This document shows, piece after piece, positions 42,243-53,570 of a DNA stretch of 64,000 bases; the first letter of the stretch is position 1, and the number at the start of each line of letters is the position of its first letter. The position numbers and the translations under genes were made by a program. Origin of the DNA: Neonectria sp. B-13 (lineage: Eukaryota; Ascomycota; Sordariomycetes; Hypocreales; Nectriaceae); the NCBI GenBank assembly GCA_002682825.1, contig NOKP01000017.1:558001-622000 (forward strand), written 5' to 3'. The notes beneath the pieces are model-generated. The model did no database searches. It was not told the DNA's origin and was given only the letters and a program-made list of their open reading frames with translations.

Positions 42243-44862
42243 ATGACACCTGCAACTAGTAGGCTCAACATCGAGTCCGAATGGGACGCCGATGCCACCT
42301 GGATCTTTCATCCATCATATGATGATACACGCAACCCGGGCAGCCTTGTTCTCTTCCGTCGCGAATTCAACCTCTCGAAAGTCCCGTCGGACTGTAACAT
42401 TACGGTCACTGCCGACACGAGGTATCGTCTGTTCCTCAACGGGAGGAGCATAAGCGTGGGTCCCTGCAAGGGCACGCCATCCGCCTGGCATTACGAAAGC
42501 GTTAATGCCGTCTCCTCGCTGCGTCCGGGGCGCAATGTCCTTGCGGCTCAGGTCCTGCGTTACTCGCCAATGCACCGAGGCAATATTTCCTTATCGCGGA
42601 GCAGGAAACCGGGATTCGTCCTCTTGGCCAAAGGAGACGAGGTAATATACCCCGGGTGAAGCGCGGAAGGAGGCCTGTTCGCGTTTTCATTTACTGCTCC
42701 CGGTCATGCTGGACACTTGCTAATGTCAGCTCCATGGGTAGTTCATGTTATCCACGGATCTACAGTGGCTATGCATCGAAGACACCTCCGTCTCCTTTTG
42801 CGGCAGCTCAAGCCTTGACTTGTTTCTCTCGATCGATGAAACTGTCAACGGCCTGGCCCGTCACTTTGGATGGACCCAAGCAGGGTTTGACGATAGCGCC
42901 TGGCTAGTTCCAAAAGAGATCACGAACGAATTCCCAGGCATCGAGCTGTCTGAATTGCCTTGGAGCCTCTCTCCACGCACTATTCCCCCTTTGACCGAGA
43001 TCCCAAAGAAGTTCAAGGGTGTGGCGGCTGTACGAAAAGGGGCCGAGGGTGTTGCCAATTCCCAGACACGACAAGCATGGACAAATATGTTGCAAAACAA
43101 ACACCCCTTGGTCATTCAGTCATCTCAAGAGGTCGAGATAGACATTGAAGCCGCTGAATACAGCACGGGCTACCTGCAGTTCACGTTCGAAGGCGGCGCC
43201 AGAGCAATTGTCAAACATCTTTGTGCAGAATCGTACGAATTGGCGGCTAGAGACACATCTATTGCTGGAGGGCTTAAAGGTAATCGCATTGATTCAACAA
43301 ACGGCGTCTTGAATGGTGTTTGGAACACATACACAGTCGCGGGACGAGATACCGAGGCCTACGAGCCATTCTGGTTCCGTTCGTTCAGGTTCCTTCGCTT
43401 TAATATCAAAACTGCGGACGAGCCCCTCACCATCCGAAACGTCTCATATCGCGAAACGAACTACCCACTCGAAGTTGAGGCCAAGTTCTCAACCGCAGCG
43501 TCACCTATGTTCCTGGCCTTCTGGAATATCTCCCTACGCACGCTGAAGAATTGCATGCACGAAACCTATGAAGACTGTCCCTACTACGAGCAAACGCAAT
43601 TCTCGTTCGACACTCGCATCCAGATGCTGCTAACGTACAGTTTATCCCACGACGATCGGCTTCCCCGTAAGGCGATGCAGGACTTCCGCGCAAGTATGAG
43701 ACCTGATGGGCTTCTGGGTATGCGATGTCCTGCCCACGTCGACATTGTTATGCCCGGCTTTTCCCTCTTTTTCCCCTTGATGGTCCATGACCATGTACAA
43801 CATTTTGGGGACGTGGACTTGGCAAAATCCCACTTTCCCACCATCGATGGCATTCTAGGTTTCTTTCATAGCCAAATTGGCCTCATTGGTTTAGTGTCTA
43901 GATTCAGTCAAAGATGGTGGTCGTTCACTGACTGGGTCGATGACTGGAAGATGGGGACGCCACACGCTGCTCATGTCGGGCCAGCAACGTATTTCAGCTT
44001 GGTGTATGCGCTTTCTCTTGGCGTAGCGGCTCAGGTGGCTGAATTCATCGGTCATGTCGATGTTGCCAAGGACTACCTGGCGCGGAAAGCTGAGTTGATC
44101 AACTCGATCAACACACACTGCTTCGACGGTACTTGGTACTACGATGGACCGCTTTCGGCCAAGGCTTCACCCCCCAAGGGCTGGCTCAGCCAGCACTGTC
44201 AGGTTTACGCCATTTTGGCCGGCGCCATTCAAGGACCTCATGCCCAGGAATTGATCCGCCGGACAGTTCAAGACAAAGACATTCACCAGATGAGCCTATC
44301 ACAAGCATTCTACCTTTTTAGGGCACTCGAAATGACGGGAACGTATGAGCTGGCTTCGGAAATGTGGACTCCATGGGAGACCATGATCGCTCAAGGACTC
44401 GACACGTGGGCTGAGACTTTGGTCAACCCCAGGAGTGATTGCCATGCGTGGAGTGCCAGTAAGCCAATTCACTACCCTCATAATTTCATTCCCGATTCTT
44501 CATTTATTAGAGACAAGATGTCAGCAAGCTAATTTATGTCGCTTACAGCTCCACTGTATGAGATCACTTCAATGATCTTGGGTGTCCAATCTGCGGTGCC
44601 TGGCTTCGGAATAGCCAGTGTACGACCATATCCGAAATTGCTGGATGAAGCGGACGGCTATGTCGTAACTCCAAAAGGTCTGCTCCGGGTCAGCTGGAAA
44701 CCAGTCCAAGCCGCATATACCACTGTTTCCGAGGCACGTAAGTTGCAGATACGCGTGGAAGCGCCGGCGGACACAAAGGTTGTCCTAGATGTCCAGGGTG
44801 CTCTGAACCGAGAGGTAGTAGCGTTTGAGGGCATATTCGAAGGCGAGATTCAATTGGCTTGA
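42243..44862 (+). CDS. Alpha-L-rhamnosidase-like glycoside hydrolase (GH78 type)
   Basis: Three exons (42243-42641, 42742-44458, 44549-44862) give 809 aa. The N-terminal beta-sandwich reads WIFHPSYDDTRNPGSLVLFRREFNL, TADTRYRLFLNGR and AWHYESVN; the next module is LSTDLQWLCIEDTSVSF. The alpha/alpha-barrel carries the GH78-type block HETYEDCPYYEQTQFSFDTRIQ with acidic residues in the catalytic region, then WWSFTDWVDDW and NPRSDCHAWSA. The C-terminal beta domain ends LKLLD...VTPKGLLRVSW-like. The family releases terminal L-rhamnose from plant glycosides such as naringin or rutin and from pectin side chains. No signal peptide is visible at the start codon, so it may be intracellular, acting on imported glycosides. 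Exon 3 requires splicing at gtaagc 44459, because reading through hits a stop at 44530. Intact. Confidence 0.88.
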
Positions 44863-45175
44863 CGCCCGCATTTAACAGAGAATACGTTAATCCAATTTGG
44901 CTTGAGATGCATATAATCTCGATGATATTAGAGCTGCAGAGAATTTTCGAGGGATTCCATTCTGTTTTATGTGTTACGCACTAATCTATGCTGGCAGTCA
45001 TCCAGTAGGTTTGATTTACTGAACGATGTAATTCTGAAGGACTCAAATCACGTCCTGCCCGTAGAGTCCGTTGATTATCCTTCCTCGCCCAAGTCCCTAA
45101 ACAACTTACACCCAGTTCCGAAGCTTCCCGACCAGGTGCGCTACTTGAAAAATACAAAAGAGATCGCACCGTCGC
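44863..45175. other. Convergent intergenic spacer
   Basis: 3' ends of the rhamnosidase (plus) and RTA1-like gene (minus) face each other across about 310 bases. No exon is seen. Confidence 0.5.
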
Positions 45176-46114
45176 TTAGGTTGGCCAACTCTGCAACCTG
45201 ACATGTCCCTCGGGATCTCGACCGTGGCCTCTCGCTTGACCAGCATCTCGAACAAGGCGCCCTGGATGAATAACCAGCAAGACCAACATGATGACAACCA
45301 TTGGGGCAGCATCAAAAATGTAGATGAATATCTCATGTGAGATCACATAGCCGCCCTGTCCCTGGAGGTATTCGACGGATCGCACAATGCTTCGCATGAT
45401 CATAGCCAAGGTCACGACTTCTATGGCCCTGAAATAGATGTCCCACTTTATTGAAACACCCTTCCCAGAGAAAAGGGATGTGTCTCTTTTGATCCGACGG
45501 TAAATATACCATGAAGTCAGTATAAAAAAGCTTAGTGCGACGAGTTGTGTGACCAAACCAGCAATGAGAATAGTTTGGCCTTTCTTGATACTGCTCAGGT
45601 CTCCGGATACGGGCATCAAAGCGCCTATGAATTGACTGAAAATGCAGGCGATATCGACGAGAACAAATAGTTTGGTCAACCAACGAGGACTGATAAGGGA
45701 AAGATGTTGAGCATCGAGCGCCGTAGTAATGCGTCCAAGACTCATATAAATGGATGCGGCGAGGAAAGGTGGTCCTGCAAGCAAGAGAACATTTTGCAGG
45801 ATGAAAGGACCTGATCTGGCTGGCTCGTTGTGGGACCACGCGCGGCCATAATAGCCAAATATTTCACCTGCCTGAATATTAGTGACGGACCATAACTGAA
45901 AGAACCCCCCTCATATGATCTTACAAAGACCCCCAAGGATGAAGGGTAAGAAGAACCATGCGCGGAGTATGAAGAAGTAGGCCAGGTGTGCTATAGTGGC
46001 GAGCCCGAGCAGGACGACGAAGGTGATGGCTGCAGGTTGGTTCGGCCGATATTCGTAAAAGACAATTTGGGAACCGTTTACCACGGGCCCAAATGGACCA
46101 TCAATATTTTCCAT
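45176..46114 (-). CDS. RTA1-like seven-transmembrane protein
   Basis: Exons 46114-45925 and 45867-45176 give 293 aa with seven hydrophobic segments. Family landmarks: YEYRPNQPAAITFVVLLGLATIAHL at the first helix, EIFGYYGRAW after the second, FILQNVLLLAGPPFLAASIYMSLGRI for the third, DIACIFSQFIGA in the fourth, YIYRRIKRD, RSIVRSVEYLQGQGGY and VIHPGRL near the C-terminus. RTA1/RTM1/RSB1 proteins are fungal plasma-membrane proteins linked to resistance to toxic lipids or sterol-active compounds and to sphingoid-base translocation. The single intron (45924-45868) splits a Cys codon. Located next to an oxidase and a PhzF-like gene, it could provide self-protection or export for a metabolite, but there is no direct evidence. 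Confidence 0.88.
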
Positions 46115-47070
46115 AGCAGCACTTTTGCGAATACCATATGTGGTAAGTGAGTCGATTGGGTTGCGAATGCGGAGGTATCGAAACAAGGCAGGAGAAGGAG
46201 AGGATAGAGGATCTGAACAATAGACCAGGTATTTTGTTGAATCAAAGAAAAACAAACGACTTTAACTGAGAGGTTTTCACATACGAGCGTATTTTTCACT
46301 TTCGCCAGCTGAAACCCCTGCTCCCCTATAGTAAAATAAGTGCTTAACTTACCATATAGATCTCCGGCCATGCCGAGCTCCAAGCATTGGTTAGGCCCAC
46401 ATTGGGCCAGGCCCTGAGCTTTCCAACCCTGAAACATGTAGGTATTGTGTGGACTTTTACACAACAAAATGCTATGACGCGGCATGCTGGAAATAGGTCA
46501 AGCATACTCGTATTTGGATACGAAAACTATGGCCAAGCTGTTAGCGTCCTGGTGGCGGCATCTCGGGCTTTTTCGACATCCCCCTGGCTAGCTGGTATCT
46601 CCTTGCGCAATCACACCCCAATGAGCCAACAAACCCCACCACTTAAGCCCATACGTGCAATTGAAAGCCGAGCCGTCTATACGAAAATCCTATCCGAAAA
46701 GTAAGCCAATGAGAAGAGGGGTTTGAACTAGCAATAGGTGTGAACTGAGGGCTTCGTATCAGTTGTGAGATTGCATGATGTGGCTGAGCACGCCCCGTGT
46801 CCGCGTATAACCCGTACATATGCTAAAATCAAGGACCCCAGGGTCAGTCTATGACGTTACACCAAGGAACTCGCAAGCAACGAATACCAACACCTAAGCT
46901 AATGCAAGGCGGACTAACGAGACTGGTAATGACGCAAAGCGACAACAGTCTGGTGGTCGTCTAGCTCGTAGTTGGAATTCGTGGAATACTCAGCTATAAG
47001 TAGGGAAGCGTATTACTTACATTGTGCGTGAGGGAGTGCTCAACCTTGCATCTACTACACTACATTCATC
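46115..47070. other. Divergent intergenic region
   Basis: Lies between the RTA1-like gene (minus) and the FAD oxidase (plus). Frames at 46.1-46.7 kb are short and uninformative. A TATAAG element sits about 70 bases before the oxidase start. Confidence 0.5.
46995..47000 (+). promoter_or_regulatory. TATA-like box of the FAD oxidase gene
   Basis: TATAAG, 71-76 bases before the ATG at 47071. Confidence 0.35.
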
Positions 47071-49202
47071 ATGCATCCTTCTATTTCTTCAGGTGTAATA
47101 GCTGTTGCCCTGGTCCGAGCAGCTACAAGTCTAGAATGCAAATGCGTAAGTAAATCTGCACAACTCTAGCAATAGTCATCCTCACATCTAAAGCAGCTAC
47201 CTACCGACATATGCTGGCCTTTATCGTCTGAATGGGATACACTCAACACAACTATAAGTGGTCGACTAATTCGTGTGGTACCCCCGGGATCCATTTGTTA
47301 CCCGTCTGAACCCGACTATGACGAGGACGCATGCGAGAAGGTTCTCTCCAAGTGGGGTTCATCCGCCTTCCATTCAAATGATCCCGTGAGTGTAGGAGCC
47401 ACGGTCTGGGCGAACAACAGCTGCAACCCAATATATCCCAACGGAACTAGCTTCCTTGGTGATCCAGACGCGGGAAGTAAGGGCTGTTCGATAGGCGCAT
47501 ATCCCTACTATGTTGCCAACACGACCGAGGCTGGTGACGTGCAGGCGGCCCTGGACTTTGCAGCTAAGCGAAGTATACGCCTGAATATCAAAAACACGGG
47601 ACACAATGGAGCAAGGTAAGGCGTGCCACCGATACCATTTCTTTCCGTGGAAGCTACAATAACTTACAATGCACCCAGAACTACAGCGTACGGAAGCCTG
47701 TCGTAAGTGTCTTGATACCAGCGTTTTCGTGAATCATGACTAAAAGAGCTAGAATTTGGACTCATAACCTCAAGAGCTTTCAGTTTCACAAAAGCTATCA
47801 GATTCGCTGCCCCGGCAAGGCGACTGAGAGAAAGAACCAGATGGCTGCCACTATCGGGGCTGGCTTACAGAGTGGTGAGCTTTTGGACGCGTTATCTAAA
47901 CATGACTCGGTTTCAGTTAGCGGAACTAATATGGTATTCCGATCTCCTGCCCTTCGTCGGTAGAATGCTGCTAACGGAGTCAAAGGACGTTGGTTTTCTT
48001 GGGTGGGCCATGGGCGGCGGCCATGGCTTCCTGACCGGTTCCTACGGGATGGGTGCCGACAACATCATCGAAGCTGAAGTCGTTACCCCCGATGGCGAGG
48101 TTGTCATTGCGAACTCGTGCCAGAATGAAGATTTGTTCTGGGCGATCAGGGGTGGTGGAGGTGGCACCTTCGGACTTGTCCTCTCAGCAACAATCAAGGC
48201 CTACCCAATGCCATCGCTGACCTTCTGGGGCGTGGGCATCAACGCCAAGAGCGGGGCTTCTCCCAAGAAGTGGTGGGATCTGATCGCCCAATTTCACGCT
48301 TTGGTGCCTGGTCTCCAGGATCGCGGAATTCACGGCTACTATTCTCTCACGGGACCGCCGGATAGTAGCACCGTCCAGCTGGGCGGGTCCTTTTTCCTTG
48401 TCAATGGGTCAAATGAGACAATGGCAGACGCCATGCGGCCTCTACAGAGATTGCTCGCCACAGCTGAAGCAACTGCGTCTTCCTCAATCCAGTCGATTCA
48501 AGTAAAGAGTTATTCGGATCTTTTGGACATGCTCCCTTCTGTTGAGGGTGGAGCCAAGTCCACTGCCATCACTGCGTCTCGACTCTTGTCCAGGCAGACT
48601 GTCACTAACAACACGTCCCTTCTGGCCCACGTGCTGGAGGAAGTTGGACCCAAGTTTAGCATACCAACGGTACGAGCATCAGGAATGCCATTTCAGTGTC
48701 CCAATTAGCTGATTAACCTAGGACGGTACACCCAATCCATCTCTTTCCGGAACGATGACTATAAGCAGAAAGCTTGTCGATAATTCCTTGAATCCTGCTT
48801 GGCGGGATACAGCTGTCCATCTCATTTCAAACCAGAAGTGGACAGACGCCTTAGCTAAGTCACGCATTCAGGAGACCGTTTTAGACATGACTTATCAAAA
48901 GCTCAATCTTTTGCGCCAGCTTGATCCCAGCTCTGGAGCTTATATTAACGAGGTATGGGTTTTCAACGTCGATCTTTAATGGTCGGCATGTGACTAACGT
49001 AATTAAATGCTACTTACAGGCAAACAACTTTGAGCCTGGCTGGCAGTGGTCTTTCTATGGACCCCAATATGAACGTCTTCGAAAGATCAAGAGAAAGTAT
49101 GATTCCAAAGGCCTTCTCTGGTGTCGGCAGTGCGTCGGAAGTGAGGATTGGGTGGAGCAGGAAAATGGCGCTCTTTGTCAACAGTTTCAGCCATTTTTCT
49201 GA
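47071..49202 (+). CDS. Secreted FAD-linked oxidoreductase (berberine bridge enzyme-like)
   Basis: Seven exons (47071-47145, 47197-47615, 47679-47702, 47747-47933, 47986-48669, 48722-48952, 49020-49202) give 600 aa. The first ~20 residues (MHPSISSGVIAVALVRAATS) form a signal peptide. The FAD-binding domain shows IKNTGHNGAR, with the His of the usual 8-alpha-histidyl link, IWTHNLKSFQF, IGAGLQSGELLDAL, GWAMGGGHGFLTGSYGMGADNIIEAEVVTPDGE and EDLFWAIRGGGGGTFGLV. The C-terminal BBE block reads NEANNFEPGWQWSFYGPQYERLRKIKRKYDSKGLLWC. The segment SVSGTNMDVG lacks the Cys that makes the second flavin bond in bicovalent members. Exon 3 is only 24 nt. Such enzymes oxidise sugars or cyclise alkaloids and polyketides with O2. 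Many N-glycosylation sequons (NTT, NGT, NNT) fit secretion. Confidence 0.9.
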
Positions 49203-49594
49203 AAGAGCATTTTCTCATACATGCTGTTTGGGTCTCACCTTTAAATTGTATTCGGGAGCACAAATATATCTTGTCTGCTTTCGTCCTCCAGCTACTAAAT
49301 GCAATGGTGCGCCCCGTTAGCGACATCCTTTTTGAATGAGGGGATAGCTACAGTTCTGGTTCAAAAGGTTCATCTTGAGTTTCTAGACTTTATGGAAGGG
49401 CTTGCTGCACCTAAATCAAAGAACGACCTCAGCTGGTCCCGCTCTCCGTTATCACAAATCTGCGGAAGATCAAATAAACCTTGCGCCTATCTTGTAATGT
49501 TCACACTGAACACTTTCTCCTCTACTCATGGTATGTTATGAGTGTACACAGCAACCATTAGCCGTAGACCAAAGACTCGTACGTAACCGGCCCT
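49203..49594. other. Convergent intergenic spacer
   Basis: 3' flanks of the oxidase and the PhzF-like gene; no exon is seen. Confidence 0.5.
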
Positions 49595-50548
49595 CTAAAC
49601 AGGTGGCACAGCAATAGTGCCCTTCATAATCTGTCTCGCCTTCCCCCCCAGCTGTACCTCCTTCACCCTCCTCTCTCCGTCCTTTCCAAAATCGACTCTG
49701 ACCTCGACCACAATATCGCTCTGCCGGCCCATCTCAACGCCCTGTGTGATTTCAAACCGAATCTCAGTCTCACTGTACTCATTGAGCGCAAGATAACTCG
49801 TCAACGCACACGCCGCCGCCCCTGTAGCCGGATCTTCCATGTTGTCTTCCACCATCCTCGTCCTCAACTTAACCGTCCTCACACCGGAACCCGAGACACT
49901 TGTCCCTATGAGGACGTGGTAGTAGCGCCCGATGAACGTCTCGTTCCATCCTGCGTCGACAACGTCCCGTGGTGAGCAGGGGAAGGCGCCCGGATAGACC
50001 TGGGACAAGAGGTCTAAGGATAGGAGGCGGATAAGGGCAAACGTTACGCCATTGACGATACTGAAGAGTGGGGCGTTGAGTTCTGCCGAGCGGATTTCGG
50101 GCGTGGAGTGCAGGCAGTCCGCGTTGAGGATCGGTTCAATGTCGCCGAGGACCCTTGAGTTGGCGTGAGTGTCGTGCGGGATAGCGGCGCTGACGAACCC
50201 TTCTTCCGGATCGAAGCGGATGGGAATAGGGCCAGCTTTGATGACAAGCTTGCTGACACCCTGCGCTTGGAGGTAGGCGGCCGTTCCAACGATGGGATGG
50301 CCGGCAAAGGGGAGCTCCCTGGTCGTCATGAAGATGTCGATACGCCGGCTGGACGGGTCCGGGTCGTTACTAGAGTCGACATCGTGGATGAAGACTGTCT
50401 CGGAGAGGTTGAACTCCCGGGCGATAGTCTGCTTCTGCGCCTGGGAGAGCGGGTGCCCCGGAGGCAAGTGGACAACACCAAGGGGGTTACCCTTGAATGG
50501 CGTTGTGGTGAAGACGTCGAGGGTGATGAATTCAAGATAAGTGGCCAT
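49595..50548 (-). CDS. PhzF-like isomerase/epimerase family protein
   Basis: A single exon of 317 aa. The fold's two repeats are clear: ITLDVFTTTPFKGNPLGVVHLP, then AREFNLSETVFI with the catalytic Glu, and RRIDIFMTTRELPFAGHPIVGTAAYLQ in the first half. The second half has MVEDNMEDPATGAAACALTSYLALN, the conserved DPATGSA-type loop that binds substrate carboxylate. PhzF catalyses isomerisation in phenazine synthesis; fungal relatives are mostly uncharacterised and occur near metabolite genes. Length and both motifs are complete. A TATAAAA element is placed about 65 bases upstream of the ATG. It runs opposite to the FAD oxidase. Substrate unknown. Confidence 0.9.
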   Translation of the reverse strand: MATYLEFITLDVFTTTPFKGNPLGVVHLPPGHPLSQAQKQTIAREFNLSETVFIHDVDSSNDPDPSSRRIDIFMTTRELPFAGHPIVGTAAYLQAQGVSKLVIKAGPIPIRFDPEEGFVSAAIPHDTHANSRVLGDIEPILNADCLHSTPEIRSAELNAPLFSIVNGVTFALIRLLSLDLLSQVYPGAFPCSPRDVVDAGWNETFIGRYYHVLIGTSVSGSGVRTVKLRTRMVEDNMEDPATGAAACALTSYLALNEYSETEIRFEITQGVEMGRQSDIVVEVRVDFGKDGERRVKEVQLGGKARQIMKGTIAVPPV

Positions 50549-51045
50549 TATGGGTGATGGTTGAAAAAGACTTGGATCAGAAAAATTGGAGGGGATCTGT
50601 CTGGTGTCAGCTTTTATAGTAGGGTTCTGGTTAGTTATTTCTATGGTGAGTCACGCGCGCCAGCCATCACGGAAAGAAATGCCGCCGAAGACCACAGCTC
50701 TTGCCGAAGGAATACCGAGACTATCCGCCCATGGAGAATAGTTCTGAAATAAAGATCTAAGGACGGATGATATAACCCGACGTACTATGGCGCCATAATA
50801 AGCCTTACTAATGGTGGTGGAACCGAAGAACATTGAATGGCTACAGGATAACATTGCACAAAGATCATCAAACTATGGTTTACGCAACTTTTCTTGACAT
50901 TCTAAGCTTAACAAGAGTTCTCAGCTAACCAAGATACTTGACTGTACTACTGTCTTCAAGGTTGGTCTATGTGCCTTGTGCTATTCACGACGAAAGAGGT
51001 TCCCGCACACTCGACATGAACTAAAAAAGAAAAGTGGGATTAGCT
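50549..51045. other. Intergenic region
   Basis: Promoter of the PhzF-like gene and 3' flank of the YCII-like gene. No other exon is seen. Confidence 0.5.
50612..50618 (-). promoter_or_regulatory. TATA box of the PhzF-like gene
   Basis: TATAAAA on the minus strand, 64-70 bases before the ATG at 50548. Confidence 0.45.
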
Positions 51046-51568
51046 TTAATGTTTCTCCTCCCGAGCATAAGCGATATCCCTTACCGGAATTATTTGGACC
51101 TTTTCAAGATCCCAGACGCCACTGCGTGCGTAGATATCATTCTCGATCATCTTGCGGATTTCTTCGTCACTTTCGCCCGTGTATACCACCATGCTGCCCT
51201 TGAAGGGCGCGGGCTTCCCTTCCTCGGGGTGCTTATCAAACATGGGTCCTGCAACAAGTGCAGTGTCAGCTCATCGTGACACATAATATGGCTAACTGGT
51301 TTCCTGATACGGAAGAGGAGAGATCTGTCCCAATGCATACCGCCAGCAACGAGCTTGCCAGAAGAGACAAGCGGCTTGATTCCCTCGTAGTGCGCGCTGC
51401 AAGATGATCAATTGCTAGGTATACATCATGGGGAACAAACAAGAGAGCTAAAACTCACGCCTTCACTTTATGCCGAATTTCCAAGACATCAGATTTATCG
51501 GGTATGATGCAGAGAAACTCTTTCCGTCCTCCTGTTGGCAAGGTCTGGGGGGGAAGGTTGGTGGTCAT
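51046..51568 (-). pseudogene. YCII-like (EthD/dimeric ferredoxin-like fold) gene with a one-base insertion
   Basis: Exons 51568-51459, 51397-51341 and 51248-51046 read RKEFLCIIPDKSDVLEIRHKVK, HYEGIKPLVSS, and GPMFDKHPEEGKPAPFKGSMVVYTGESDEEIRKMIENDIYARSGVWDLEKVQIIPV. This is the YCII layout, usually about 100-125 aa, a small alpha/beta barrel-like fold in degradative or biosynthetic pathways. The three exons total 370 nt, not a multiple of three. In exon 2 the frame shifts between VSS and GKLVAG, where one extra T is present (tcttcttggc near 51360). All splice sites are canonical. Either a recent pseudogene or a sequence error; without the extra base the protein would be complete. Confidence 0.65.
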
Positions 51569-52533
51569 AGCGGGCTCAACAATAAGCTGCTTCTTACTAT
51601 CTTAGAACAGGAGTAAGAATATGTTCAGAATGTAGCAATGGAGGTGATGGACTTGGATGAAAAAAGCTGGATTGCAAAGATGTTATTTAGACTTGTTGCA
51701 TTAGTCGTGGTGGGTATAAGTGGCCTCTAGACCCTCCGGGTCAATAACTGAACAGGATGTCAGTCACGGCAATGGCAGGTTAAACCCGGCTCTTCTTAGG
51801 TCCTGTTTAGCCTCGGCTTAGAGCCGGCACAGTGATGACATTGCCGGTATACGAATACTTCGTACACAAGTCTGTTGCGCCCCTGGCGCCCTCATGCCTT
51901 GAGGAGTGAGAATAAGAGGGGTTGGTTGATAAGCAGGAGGTGGAGATGTGGGGTGGGTTGGCTCGGAACCACAAACTAAAATAGTCTGACAGACGAGATT
52001 CGTGGCGTTTTTAGACGAAAACTCAACCCTGCCACACTATGACACACTTACCTAGAATCTGCCTAGCTCCTAGCCTAGCCGCTGGTCAGAACGAGGTTCC
52101 AAGACTGGGAGGTGGTATCAGGTGCGCTGTTGGACGCACGCATCGTTTCATTCTCCCCGGTAAGCTTTCGGACAGGTTGAATGATATCATGTCTCCGGTG
52201 GGTATCTTCGGAATGAACATCATTGCGCATAAATTTCACACATGCACTATTTTCATTGAGTAAAAGATTGTGCATCATCGTCCCTCGCCACTAGGTACGG
52301 AGTCACTTTGAGCAGGATATGACACAGCGAGCCCACACCAGGCTAAGGTCACCGGAACAGCCCTAAAATCATATCCAATTACTCCTCTGGTTGAGATTCT
52401 TTGGATCAATTTATTTAGAACTCTCTCTGTCAAAAGCCTGCAAACCTCAATCCCCAAACCAGTCGGTTTAAGCGAAAACACCCTGAATATTCAACCCTCT
52501 TTGAGCCTAGATTTCCCCAATCCTATTGCCGCT
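51569..52533. other. Intergenic region
   Basis: No supported exon. Frames around 52039-52263 have no recognisable content. Confidence 0.5.
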
Positions 52534-53358
52534 ATGAATAACCGTCTTCTGCAAATTATTAGTGAAGACCTGTTATACCCTACGTTTAGTGGTGTGACTC
52601 GGGATGAGGTCATGGTCGTCGCTCGTCCTTCGCGTTGCGCCCATACACTTGTCATAGGACTCTCCACAACCTCCTACTTCTCCCACCACCCAGCTTTCCA
52701 CTCTCGATGTCCCACACCCCTCTCGATGAACCTCTTTCTTGTCCACGGTCAATTGCTGATGAATCTTGCTCTTTTCCAGTCCGGTACCCCGAATCACTCC
52801 ACCGACAAAACACACGTACGAGATGCCCTCGGAACAACGTCGTCAATGGCTCAAGACTCCGACTCTCCGCGTCCAAGAAGCAGTAACCCAGGGCAAAACG
52901 GGGCAGATGAAAACTCCCAGACGCGATCAAAGGCAATCGGGTCCCTCGATAGTGCCCGACCGGGCGAGGTTAGGTCCCTCTCGTTCCCCAGTCAAGAAAA
53001 GCTCGGCGCACCCGCGACGGTGTCGGAGGAGAATCCCTTCCAGAAGGACGTCTCTTACCTAGGCAGCATCACCAAGATGGCCAAGCCTCACAATGTTGCC
53101 CTTGCTTCTCTTTACCAATCTGAAGGCGCCATCCACGCAGCTGCCGCTCAGAAAGATGGGCCTCTTTTCTGGGACCGCGGCGTGGCAGCCGAAGCTCTAC
53201 TGAGGATCAAGGCACACCTGCATGGGTGGAAGGGCTCTCTCGGCACCTCACAAGAGCCTCGATCACCCACACAATCAACATGGGGCGTCTGTATAACACT
53301 CGATCCCTGCCCGTCAGCCTCGTTCGGCCATTACACTGGGCGGATGGAGAATGCCTAG
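52534..53358 (+). CDS. Hypothetical protein, no recognised family
   Basis: An uninterrupted 274-aa frame from ATG 52534, one of the longest unexplained frames in the window. The first third is mixed, the middle is Ser/Pro/Gln-rich and likely disordered (DSDSPRPRSSNPGQNGADENSQ). A later part looks like folded protein (ITKMAKPHNVALASLYQSEGAIHAAAAQ, DGPLFWDRGVAAEALLRIKAHLHGWKG). The real gene may start later or contain an intron. I recognise no domain, and an overlapping Arg-rich frame is judged to be its shadow. Flanked by repeats and promoter-poor sequence; could be an orphan or a degraded gene. Confidence 0.4.
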   Translation: MNNRLLQIISEDLLYPTFSGVTRDEVMVVARPSRCAHTLVIGLSTTSYFSHHPAFHSRCPTPLSMNLFLVHGQLLMNLALFQSGTPNHSTDKTHVRDALGTTSSMAQDSDSPRPRSSNPGQNGADENSQTRSKAIGSLDSARPGEVRSLSFPSQEKLGAPATVSEENPFQKDVSYLGSITKMAKPHNVALASLYQSEGAIHAAAAQKDGPLFWDRGVAAEALLRIKAHLHGWKGSLGTSQEPRSPTQSTWGVCITLDPCPSASFGHYTGRMENA

Positions 53359-53499
53359 TAAAACGTGGCGACAGGCACTGGCCCACTCGATCCAGATTCG
53401 CTATAGACGCCAGACAGAAATGGCTCGTCACAACCGGCTGTCACCTCTCCTCGACCTCACCTCGTATTGCATAGTACAAGGATGCGGATGTGGGGGGGA

Positions 53500-53570
53500 A
53501 AGCTCTTGATTTCTAGCTAATTGGGGTGACCAAGAAAGGCCCTCAATACATCAATTTGATGGAAAGGAAA
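53500..53570. repeat. Diverged repeat copy (partner at 55.12-55.20 kb)
   Basis: The block aaagctcttgatttct is identical near 53501 and 55127. It is followed in both by similar ...gaaaggcc/gaaggt...atacat... sequence, indicating two diverged copies of one repeat. Confidence 0.55.

Noticed and set aside
52766..53062. Arg/Ser-rich 98-codon frame
   Set aside because: Overlaps the longer 274-codon frame and has the composition of an out-of-frame reading.
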